A DNA stretch of 64,000 bases, from NCBI GenBank assembly GCA_032358255.1, contig JAULBX010026607.1:62001-126000 (forward strand), in the 5' to 3' direction. Position numbers and translations under genes: made by a program. This document shows positions 34,979-45,444 of the stretch, piece after piece. The stretch comes from Heterotrichella gracilis. Taxonomy: Eukaryota; Sar; Xanthophyceae; Tribonematales; Xanthonemataceae. Positions within the stretch are counted from its first letter, which is position 1, and every line of letters begins with the position of its first letter. The notes beneath the pieces are model-generated. The model searched no databases. It was not told where the DNA came from and was given only the letters and a program-made list of their open reading frames with translations.

Positions 34979-37900
34979 CTATGCCGCCTTGGTCTCGTGC
35001 GGTGCCGCCCCCGCATTTGTCTCCCCCTCCAGCTTGCCGTACGCCTCCTCGTACCTGGCCAGCATGTCCGGCTCCTTGATGACCGTGGACGGGAGCTGGT
35101 TGCCCAGGCTGACCCACCCGGGGACCAGGTTGTGCGTGCGCGCAAACACCTCAAGCTTGCGAGTGCCGGGCGACAGGCGCTCCAGCAGCGGGTACATCTC
35201 GTCGGGCTTGCGGGAGGTTTCGCGCACCTGGGGAGGGGGAGCGGGGCTCTGAGGTGATGCGGATGGAATGACAAGTAATTGTTTGGGGTAGTGGTGCGAG
35301 CGTGACCATGCCACGCGTGCATGTGGCGTGAGGAGGCGGTAATACAACTCAAGTGGAGGGCAGCGGCACTGCTATGTGGTACATAAAGGCTCCCCATGTC
35401 CATGCATGAAGATTGGCGCACATGCTCTGTGCGGTGAAGGTGGCAACATGGAGGAGGGAACATCATCGCTCCACAACCGCATGACAAGCACTCGCAGCAT
35501 GCACATTGTCACCAATCCATCTCCACCAGCCCGCCCATCACTACTGTGCACCCGCCCCCTGCACCCACCTCTGCCACCACCACATCACAGTCCACATTGC
35601 GGTTGATGTCTGGGTTGCCCTTTACCCCAACCAAGCAGTGCTCCTTGGAGTGGTTCAGCCAGTGCCCCGTCCGACCTGGAAGGTGGGGGACATTGCATCA
35701 ACAATATACAGTCAGGGGCAGATTTATACCTATATTTTAAACATTTGCTTGGGAAAGGGAATTGCGGCAGCACACTACAATTCTCTGTCAGTAAGGTCCC
35801 CTCTTGGTGCATGCAATAGACGGCAGCTGTCCACCGGGGTTTCCCGTCCTGGCACCTCCCATGACATGGGGCATGAGTTGCGAGGAGTACATCTAGGCAG
35901 CCTACCCAGACCTGGACTTCACCCTTCCCAAAAGAGTCACGGGCAGATATCAATCATGTCACACAGCGCCCAGATCATGCACACACAACCACCATGACAA
36001 CAACAGTCAGCCCCCACCTGTCCTGATGAGCCTCTGCAGCTGGTTTGTCTTGACCCAAATGAGCTCATCCACGCGCTTGTAGCCCCACAGGTCAAGCAGC
36101 TCACGGCCAAGCTCCATGGCGCGGCCTGGGCAAGGGGAAGCCATTGTTGGTTCTGATGCACACAGCTGCGATGAAAACCCTCCCCCTGGGATTGAACACC
36201 AGAGGATGGCCTCAGACCCTATCCCACCGTTGGCCCCACCCGCGTACAGCAGCGCACCTGTGACCCACATGAATATGACCCCGTCGTCCTGCAGGCTGCC
36301 CAGGTTGAGCTTGCGCATCTCGTCATCCGCCATGGTCCCATAGGGCAGGTCCTGGTGGATCTCCCAGGGGGGGTCCGTCATGATCACACCAAACTTGCCC
36401 AAGATGGAGGTGTCGAACTTGCGCACATCGCAGTTGACCCACTGGGGCTCCGGCAGCGCCGCCAAGTACTTTGGCACTTTGGGCCCCGCCTTGAGGGCCG
36501 CCATTTGGTCCGAGGTCAGAATGTCTGGCTCGTCATCCAGCTCGTAGTGGATGTATTTGCACGTCTTCATGTGGCGGCAGGTGTCCAGGTAGGAGCAGTT
36601 GCCGATGGAGGGGTCCGTCCACGGGAAGATGAGCTTGCGGAAGTGCACCCGGGGGCAGGCAAAGGGGCTCCTGTGCACCCTGAAAGATGCGCGGCAAAGG
36701 GTCAGGCTGATGCTGCGCCCCCCACTCCACACCCAACAGCTGTGGCTGCTCTTGTCCCATGGTGTGGTTCCTTGCCCGTAGTGGTATACCACACCTTATG
36801 AGCGACGCAGCGCATGTATGCCACACCAGTGTGCAATGTGCTATGAAATCTTTCGCCATAGAAGCACACAGCACTGCTGCCAAACTGGCGCTGCAACCAT
36901 CGATGATCAAACGTGACACATGTTGGGTTCCCCATCACCCAACCGCACTCGCAATCGCCCTGTTCCCTACCACCCCCCACCTTCTGCAGTCGTCCTTTGT
37001 GAGGTGCGGGCAGTACTCCCTCACAATTGGCCCCCCTTCGCTCTTGAACCGCTGCACAGTGGCGCTCTCCTTGGCGGTGGGCTTGTGGATCAGGTCAAGG
37101 AGCTCCTCGCCACTGGGAGGGGGGACAGGGAAAGGCTTTAAAGGGCCAATGACCATAGAAAAGTGACAATGCCAGGGGTGGGCACAAATGCCACCCCTTG
37201 ACAAGTGCGGGCGATGTGAGCGCGGTTGTGCGCCGCATGCAGGGACGGTCAGCCAACCACGACACAAAAGCCATCCTATCCAGTATGCTACCATGCTTGA
37301 CGAGTGCGCTATGTTAACTATAAAACTTTTGAAATGCACCATGCTTGTGTCCTGACACCAAATGTCCACGCACCGTTCCGTGCGTTTTTGTTGCCCAATG
37401 GTTGGCCGGTTCAGCAGCAGGTCCAGGCTGTCCCCGCCCTGCATCCCCCCCATGTGTTGCTCCATCCCCATCCGGTGTTCCATCTCCATGCGCGGATCCA
37501 TATGCATGTGGGGCGGCATGCCAGGGGGTCTGGGCGGCGGCCGCATGCCGGGGCCCATAAATGGCATCATGCCGTGCATGCCCATCATCTGGCGCATGCC
37601 GTGCGGGGGCGGCATGAAGGGCATGGGTGGGCCGGGCGGCATGGGCGGCGGGGGCAGGTTGGGGCGCATGCCGCCGCCACCGGGCATGGGGGGCTCGGGG
37701 AGCGACTCCCGTGGGGGCTCCCCTGCAAGCCTGCAAGTGGGCAAAAGTCAATGAGGCCATGGCATGGCTTTCCCAGGGGCCATGGGCTCTCCTGGGTACT
37801 GGGAGACTGGGTTACTGGGTTACTGGGTGGAATGCCTGTCAAGGCAGAGCGGGCTGGCGCAACCTGCGCAAACATGCCTGTACTGCAATGCATGGAGTTA

Positions 37901-38899
37901 CTAACCGAGCATGCATCCCAAACATCGTCCACATCTCATGACCCGAGAGCATGCCAATCCCCGAGCAACCACCACCGCCCCCCCCGACCCCGCCCCGCAC
38001 GTACACAGCCAGGCGCGCGGGCTTGATCTCCAGCACCAGCAGCCCCGCCTTGCCGTTCACGTCCATGTCCTCAGCAACCAGGGGGGCAAGCTCCGCCCCC
38101 GCCAGCCGCCGCAGCAGGGGGTCCAGTGCGGTGGGGCCACCTGCTCGCAGCAGCGCCTCCTCGTATTGCAGGGAGGTGCCGGAGCGGGACAGCTGCGGGG
38201 AGGTGTGGGTGATTAGGGTTTGGGTTGGGGGGCCCAAGGTTAGTTGCGCAAGCAAAGTGTGTGTGTCAGGTAGGACACACAGTTGCACGGGAAACATGAT
38301 GTCATTTATACAATTTATAAAAAGCAACTGAGAAAATCTTTAGATTGGCATGGATGGCATGGTAACAGTGTTGCAAGTTGGTCGCACTTGGGTGGTGAGA
38401 AAATCAACCATGCATGTGCAGCGAATGTGTGTCCAGGCTGGCAAGCAGTGTGATGTTGTGTATGCCTGTGTCTGTGTGATAGTTGTTTTCTTTCCCACGG
38501 CAATGTGGACCTGGTGGCAGCAATTACCTTTCTGTGCAACTGCTGGGAGGTGATTGGTACTTGTGTGTCAGGGTGGAGCAGGGACTGCGCCACGAGTCTT
38601 TGCAGTGGCCCAGCGTCGGGTGCATTGCCGTTTGCATCGCGCTCGCCACTCACTCCGTTAGGGTGTTTGCTTCCGAGTGCATCGCGGTGCGGCACGCCTT
38701 TGCGGGCAGCAAGGCGCCTTGCAGCCCTGGGATGCAGCCAGGGGCTTAAATGCAGGTGTAACAGGGCAGCAGGTGAGATGCAAGGAGATGAGTTTATCTC
38801 TCCTGATGTATTGGACGCTACAAAAGCAACGTTATCCAGTGCTAGGGTAACGAAACCACACTGCTGCGCTTGCCCACGATATGCATGCACAATAGCCAA
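34979..38899 (-). CDS. MTA: N6-adenosine mRNA methyltransferase METTL3/MTA
   Basis: Catalytic subunit of the m6A writer, which methylates adenosine in mRNA with METTL14/MTB in the nucleus. Eight exons on the minus strand (38899-38528, 38192-38005, 37730-37374, 37112-36981, 36679-36258, 36125-36018, 35675-35569, 35227-34979) join in phase to 644 residues. Two CCCH-type zinc-finger segments lie at about 350-400 ([10 protein letters not shown], then [20 protein letters not shown]). The MT-A70 domain holds the catalytic DPPW in [17 protein letters not shown], then [52 protein letters not shown] and [12 protein letters not shown]. Residues about 190-290 are an unusual Met/Pro/His/Gly-rich stretch. 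The start is uncertain; the first exon is weakly conserved. Confidence 0.95.
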
Positions 38900-40125
38900 C
38901 CTACTAGCTGCATATGCATCCGTGACCGAAATGGGTTCATGAAAGTTAAAAGTATTTACCTGTCTTTTAGTCTCGCAATTCGTTGCTTAGAAGCCGCCAG
39001 TTCGCCAGAGTAGGGACTATCTGCAATCATGGCTGCTGTGGTTTGCTTCCGGGAAGTGGCCGGGGATCGGTGTTGCCACCCGTCAGCGATATTTTCTCCG
39101 GCACATCAGACCTACGGTGGTTGTGTCGACGACTAGTACTCTTTCTTGCTGCTGTATCGAACGGGATCAAAGATGCCCCTCAATTTTGCATTGATGCGAA
39201 GTCAATTCCTGGTTTTTCGAAAGACTGGGCGAATCCTCGTTCCTTCCACAACTGCTTCAAAGGTGTGCAAGTGACTTCTGAACCTGGGCAGTGACTGTTA
39301 TACGCTTGCCGACCACGCCCATCTCACCTTTCAGGCAACTGAGGATGACTCCGCCTCGTTTGTCCTCGTTTTGTTAGTTTTTATTTGCCCCCTGTGGCTG
39401 TCGATGCCTGGCTCCATTTCTAAAGTTTGAATGCTTTTAGGCCATGGCCATAGCTGCAAGCGTCTACTTGTGCACACGGTGCTACCACGGAGGTTTACAG
39501 CCGTAGTCTTGTAAGTGTTTACATCGACGAGGGTTGTTGTGCTGCCTCGCTGCGTCGGAACGCTCGCCACCCCTCACAACCTCCCATGTCCCGCTCTCCA
39601 GCTCACGCTCTTTAGCTCCAAGACAAGCTTGCCAACGCGACAGTACTTGCAGCTCAAACATCCACGAAAGTTTCCTTCACCTCAGTGCGGTTCTGTTTAA
39701 CGTATCTGCACTCAGCGTAGTCAGTCCTTCCCCAGGTTTGACTGGGACGATTTGCGGACTCGCTAGCCGTAAAAGGCACTCGAGACGGGGGTAAGGTGGC
39801 GACGCAACGACTTTGCTGTGCACAAGCTTTGCTGATGTTTCATTACTGCTGTCTATGGTCAACGACTGCTGTCTATGGTTTAAAACACTGCAAGAGTCTT
39901 TAGAGTGTTATCTAAGTGGAACACATCATTCCCTTTTGCACAGAAAGCCCTTGACCGGGCTTGGTGTGCCCTAAACCACAGCTGCAGTGGTGTTTGATAC
40001 ATGTATAGCTCTTTATCATGTGCTCCGGAAACGTGATTGCCAGCGCACAAGGTTGCACCAGTCAGCCATTTCACACAAAGCATGACTTGGTGTGACCAAC
40101 CCTCCACAGGTCGTTGACATCCGCA
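38900..40125. promoter_or_regulatory. Divergent region, METTL3 / Ser-Thr-Pro-rich gene
   Basis: About 1.2 kb. It should hold both promoters. Short open stretches with good donor sites exist on the plus strand (for example ATG near 39174 reading MPLNFALMRS and ending at a GTGTGC donor near 39261), so an upstream non-coding or coding first exon of the plus-strand gene is possible but not supported. Confidence 0.4.
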
Positions 40126-42756
40126 ATGCAGCAAGACAACGGCTCACCAAAGCCAGGCAAACTCAACTTTCGACCCTCGGTGGCTTTGCCAACCTGGAAC
40201 AGGCGCCTGGAGCTGCAGGGCCAGAAGGTAGGTGCCTTGTATCTCTCTATACCCACCTGTTGCAGCTGGGCAGCTTTTCACTGTGGGGACTGACTTTCCT
40301 GTGGCACAGGGAAACCTGAACAGCAATGGCGCAGGCAAAGGTGACATGTTCGCTGGTAAGTTTCCTGGACACAGAGGACGTCTTCTATGTTTGTATTACT
40401 GGCTGTCTGTGAAGCTTGGTCTTATTCATGTGTCTTCTGCTGCCTAGGTGCAACGCCTGCCAGGGCAGGACAGGGAACAGCAACCCGCCTTGCAGACAGC
40501 AGTCGGCTACCTACAGCTTCACATGCAGAGGAAAGGTACTGAGGTTGTACTGTTCCAGAACTGCATGCCTTAAGAGTGGGCTCTTCCCCCTGACAACCTG
40601 CCTATCTGTTGCAGCAGTGAGAACTCACCGTTTGCTTCCCCGCCAAGAATGACCCCAGCAAAGTTTCCCTTGCGTACGCCAAAAAGCATCAAGTTGCCAG
40701 GAGGATCTGCAACACGACTTCCTGTCAAAAGTGCTGCTGGTGAGTTCCCTGGCCAAGCTGCAAGTTCTAGTACTGCAGTGTGCTTCCAGTTTTGAACAAA
40801 ACTCAGTTGAAAAAACACAATGCACGCAGGGCCCAGCAACATACCACCTCCTGTGTTTGAGTCCCCTCGCAAAGTGCACTTTGCGTTGGCAACCCCAGCC
40901 ACAAGGGTGCCAGCATCAGCTGTAAAACACATGCCATCAGCCGCAACGCCTGCACCAAGCAAGCCCTTGTGGTGTGCATCCACACGCGTCCAGCCAACGC
41001 CATCCAACGTGCCCTCCACCGTCAGCCGCCAGGTGCAGCACCTGAACCGTGTACCTGTGCTGGACTTGGAGCCAGATAGAAGTGGTGCAGAGGCTCATGC
41101 CTCTATTGAAGCTGAAGTGCCAGCTGTGCAGGTGGGTGGCAGTTGAACCCTGTGGTGCAGCACTCAGTACTCGCTACCAGCCCGTTGTCCAACGGCGCAT
41201 AATAATATTCACAAACATGCTTCCACGTCCTGCAGGATACGCAGGATAGCAGTGCCCTTTGTACCAGCCCTGTGCAGCTGCAACGCTGCAGTGCTGCAGA
41301 GCAGACAAGCGGCCTTGGGCAGTTGCCAGAGCCAGAGGCCAGCTCATCAGGACAAGGGGGACAAGGCTTTGATTTTGGCCCAGCAGCTGAGCGCACATCA
41401 GCAACCCCTGACTTCCACTTCCACCACAGGCCCAGTGACCAGAGCAGTTCACATGTGACACCTGCAGCTTTGATGGCGCGCTTCACACAGCTGAGTCTGG
41501 TTGTAGACGAGAGACCAGAGCAGTTCTTCTACGCGCCCTCTGCCACTCCCGTACAAGCAGAGCAGCAGCGGGCCGAGGAGTTTGTCACCCCAGCAGCAAA
41601 CGTATATGTTCCAGGAGCAGCCTTCAATCCAGTCAGCACAGGACCATTCAGAGCGTTCACAAACAGCAGCAGTGAGGCCACCAACACGCCAGTGGATCTG
41701 GTGGGAGCGCTGACACCTAGAGACTACCAGAGCTATGTTGACGGTTTCAGTGAGGGAGGTGCAGACGGGATGAGCCCAGAGATTCTGGGGTATCATGAAG
41801 AGCACACAACTGACGACGTTGCAGTCAACAGTGATGCCCTGTTTCCCAGAACTCCCATGTCTCTGGTGAAAACTGCAGGTGGTACCAGTGATGCCTCCCT
41901 GTTAGCAAAAGCTCAGCGTGTGAAAACCCCTGCCAGGTCAGTAACGCAAAGGACATAGTTGTGCTATCTTTGTTGACTTGCTATGTGCAGTCCTCTCACC
42001 CCCTGTGTGTCCTTGCAGCCGTGTGAAAGGTCAGAGAGAGCTGCAAACACTGCTGGCTGACTTTGACGCGTTGAACATCACTGATACACATGGCAGCACC
42101 TTCACGCTAGACTCTGTTCGGGCCACTCACAAAATGTCTGATACGCTGGGCTCTTCAACGGTAAGATGACAGGCAGTTTCCTATGTGCTATTAAGCTTGT
42201 GTAGCACCCACGGAACATATCAAAACCAGCCACATGCCTGCCAGGTTGTTGCCGCGGTCAGGCGGTCAACAAGAAAGGCGCACAAGCCATCACAACTTAC
42301 TGCAATGTTGGAGGATGCCAGCTACTCATACGTCCCCAACGAACCTGTGCTGGAGACAAGAAGGCAGCTGGACACGACCAACCTGCAGTCAGACGAGCAG
42401 GTACGTCATAAACCCCTTGCTACTTGCCCTTGCCTAAACTGCGTGTGTGACAGGAGGTTGGCTTAGCACTGGTCTGAACTGCTGCAGGACTCCAGCCTTC
42501 CTCTGCAACAGATAGAAAACAACGCAACTCCTGCTCCTGCAGCAGACAAGGTAAGCTGTGCGTGCAACAGATGGCTTCTAAGGGCAAGGATAGGTTCACA
42601 CGCTTTTGGTGGGGAGCAAAGATATTAACTGCTGATAACCTGCAGGGACAGGGGCGCACAAGTTCTGGTAAACGCAAGACCTCCCAGAAGCTGAAGTTGA
42701 GCCCAACAGAGGCATCTATCAGGGCAAGCTTGAGGAAGTCTCGCCCACAGGATTGA
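40126..42756 (+). CDS. Unrecognised basic Ser/Thr/Pro-rich protein, likely nuclear and phosphorylated
   Basis: Ten exons (40126-40227, 40310-40340, 40448-40535, 40615-40739, 40830-41131, 41236-41936, 42019-42160, 42245-42400, 42488-42550, 42646-42756) join in phase to 606 residues. The sequence is mostly disordered. The N-terminal third is basic and full of SP and TP sites (SENSPFASPPRMTPAKFPLR, FESPRKVHFA), like proteins phosphorylated by cyclin-dependent kinases. The middle is acidic with Gln/Ala/Ser. The C-terminus is basic again, with AVRRSTRKAHKPS and a final SGKRKTSQKLK stretch resembling a nuclear localisation signal. I recognise no domain. A microtubule- or chromatin-associated cell-cycle protein is one guess. 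The start at 40126 was chosen because its frame joins all later exons. Confidence 0.7.
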
Positions 42757-43578
42757 TCATCTGATATGCAGCAGGCACCCATCACCAGCGTTGAAAACAC
42801 GCAACTGTGCTCAGCTCTGCTCCCATGATTGTGTCTGTGGGTGTGCTGTCACTGCTAAACTGTGGTGTGTTAAAAGCTTTTCAGTATACACAACTGGCAG
42901 ACTCTCTATTTGTAGGCGTTCTAAAAGAAAGAGATAGCCAAGGGCTCCCACCCATGCACAACTTTGGCATGGAGCGTTGAATCACACTGTTGCTGGCCAT
43001 GTACAGTTGCGTTTGTTCACTTTGATACAGTTTTCAATACTTCTACTGGCACTGTTTGTTTGTTGTTCTTATGCAGGCAATTCCATTGGGGCAAGCCTAC
43101 CACTAAGATCACTGGCCAGGGCCCTACAGTGAAGTGTGCGTAGTGCAGTAGGGTGCATTTTGCCGTGGTGCGTAAGAGGTGACCTTCTTTCCTATGAAGA
43201 GTCCCTTATGTAACACCGTTTGGACTGTTTCATCGTGGACCATTCCACAGAGGGGCCATCAATAGAGCCCAGAACACGTGCCTCTGAGTCGTGAGTTGAG
43301 TCAACAGGTCCTGAGTCACGAGTCAAAGAGGCGCGGGAAGCACAAAAACAGGGCAAACTGCAGCCCTATTTATCACACTTGCCTGCAAAAGCACAGCAGA
43401 ATGCACGCTTACACATACACTGCGATACGTCTGACTGGTGCTCGTGTTTGTTGGGCTGCGTTCCAACCAGAATCGAGATCAACTCCTGCAAAGGCTGCGA
43501 GGACAGTGGAGTTGCAACATCTTACCAACATCGCGCTGCAGATTGCTCTAAACTGCTTGCAACTTTACTCGCGGCAAC
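42757..43578. other. Spacer upstream of SUMT
   Basis: About 820 bp with no supported gene: the 3' UTR of the upstream gene and the SUMT promoter. It contains a G-box and AP-1-like sites at 43275-43326. Confidence 0.5.
43275..43326. promoter_or_regulatory. G-box plus repeated TGAGTCA sites upstream of SUMT
   Basis: CACGTG at 43275-43280 is followed by TGAGTC, then TGAGTCA at 43297-43303 and 43312-43318 and a further CGAGTCA. CACGTG is bound by plant bZIP/bHLH factors and TGAGTCA by GCN4/AP-1-type bZIPs. The cluster lies about 250 bp before the SUMT start codon. Confidence 0.45.
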
Positions 43579-45444
43579 ATGGAGTACAGTATGCGCCACC
43601 CGGGTTTCTCTGTCGTCCCTCGCTCAGGCCACCAGGCTGCTGCCCCTGGGTGGGTGCGCAGCAGGCCAACCGTGCGCCACGGTCTGAGGTGCCCCGCCCT
43701 CCCCAACAGAGAGCACGCCTGGGAGGAGTGCAGCACAACTGGGCGCCAGGGAACCGATACCAATAGCCTGCTCCAGTTGCTGAGAACCAAATCCGAAGGT
43801 GAGAACACAGGTCTGTGTTGTGCAGGGGTAAGCAGGTCAGTCAACACGCCTTGAGGCGGCGTCTCACTGTGCACGCACCAATAACTCTTGACTTGGAACA
43901 GAGGCAGTTTTACTGGTCTGCGTCATATGGTTTGACGTGGTACTGTCATTTCCCACTGCGGGCAGAAATGTTTTTGGCCCCTTTTGACATGCATGCAACT
44001 GCAAAGTTGGCTCGCAGCTGGAATACGACGGCAAATGAGCTAGGCTGCCTCTTGTACGCTATGGTTACTTGTATTTGGTTTCAAAAGCACTTCACTGACG
44101 AAAATTGTGCCGTTTCGCTTGCAGGCAGTGGTCCAAGGAAAGGCCCTGGGCGGGTGTACCTGGTGGGGACTGGGCCTGGCGACCCCACCCTGCTCACGAT
44201 GAAGGCGGTGCAGCTCATGCAAACGGCAGACGTCGTCTTGTACGACAGGTAACACTCAACGTTTTGTGCAGACCCGGTGCCTGGTGTAGGTGTTGTTGCT
44301 GTTGCCACAGGTCTGCATGTGGTTCAGGAGCACAGGGTCAGGTGCACAGCCTGCAGCATGGCAGCTTGGCACCAGGTCACGAGCTGGCAAAGTCGACACT
44401 CACAATATCATTGGATACGCATCTTTCTCTTATGCTGGGGGTTTGGCATGGTGCAGGCTCATCTCGGACGAGATTCTTCAGCTCATCCACCCCGGCGCCA
44501 GGATGGTGTATGTGGGCAAGGAGAGGAGCTTCCACACGAGGACCCAGGACGAGATCCACGAGCTGCTGTGCTCCTTTGCTTCAGAGGGGTCCACAGTGCT
44601 GCGGCTGAAGGGTGGTGACCCCTTCGTGTTTGGCAGGGGGGGCGAGGAGGTGCAATACCTGCGGGAGAGGGGCATCTCTGTGTACACAGTACCAGGTGGG
44701 TGTAGGGTTTGTGGTTTCTGGTGTTTTTCAAGACTGCGATGCAAGCACATGTACTGTTGACCTTCATTGTTAATCACAAACTGCTGGCGTGCGGTGCAAC
44801 TAAGCAAGGGGCGCCCAGACATGTGCACGCGCACAGCAGCCCTTCATGGTTTCCAAACCCACCTGTTCACTTTGAAGCCAGCTACCAGCTGCCTTACTTA
44901 CCCTCCTCACCCACTCCCCGCTGCAGGTATCACCGCCGCGTCTGGCATCTGCGCCGAGCTGGGCATCCCCCTGACGCACCGCGGCGTGGCCACCAGCGTG
45001 CGCTACCTCACAGGGCACGCGCGCGAGGGCGGGGAGGGCATGCTAAACACCACCGTGGCCGCCGCCTACGACCCCCACACCACCCTCGTGGTCTACATGG
45101 GCCTCAACACGCTGCCGGAGCTGCGCGACCAGCTGCTGGCCACCGGCCTGTCGCCCACCATCCCTGCAGTAGCGGTGGAGCGCGGCACAACGCCCCAGCA
45201 GCGGGTGGTGTACGCTCCGCTCAACCAGCTCCAGGACGAGGTCACGCTGCACGCGCTCAAGTCGCCGACGCTGCTTGTCATTGGCGACGTGGTGGCGCTG
45301 TCGCCCGGGTGGCTGTGGATGGAGCAGACGGGGAGGCGCTTGCAGGATGCGTTTGAGGTGGCATGCTGGCAGCAGTTTGGGCGGCCAGGGGGGGTGGAGG
45401 AAGCACAGGGGGAGAGGACGGAGGCCGGGTGCGGTGTGTGCTAG
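43579..45444 (+). CDS. UPM1: Uroporphyrinogen-III C-methyltransferase (SUMT), siroheme synthesis
   Basis: It methylates uroporphyrinogen III twice with S-adenosylmethionine to precorrin-2, the branch from tetrapyrrole synthesis to siroheme used by plastid nitrite and sulfite reductases. Four exons (43579-43798, 44125-44248, 44457-44695, 44927-45444) join in phase to 366 residues. The first about 80 residues form a basic plastid transit region. The catalytic fold starts with [20 protein letters not shown], then [51 protein letters not shown] and [15 protein letters not shown], with [12 protein letters not shown] near the end. All are standard SUMT motifs. No precorrin-2 dehydrogenase or uroporphyrinogen synthase domain is fused to it. 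An earlier in-frame start is possible but not needed. Confidence 0.95.

Noticed and set aside
38983-39294. Possible small plus-strand gene upstream of the Ser/Thr/Pro-rich gene
   Set aside because: No family resemblance, no conserved pattern, and several other short frames with donors lie nearby; at most a leader exon.
43579-45444. Bacterial origin of the SUMT gene
   Set aside because: It is split by three introns, carries a transit peptide and has base composition like its neighbours; it is a normal plant-lineage plastid gene.
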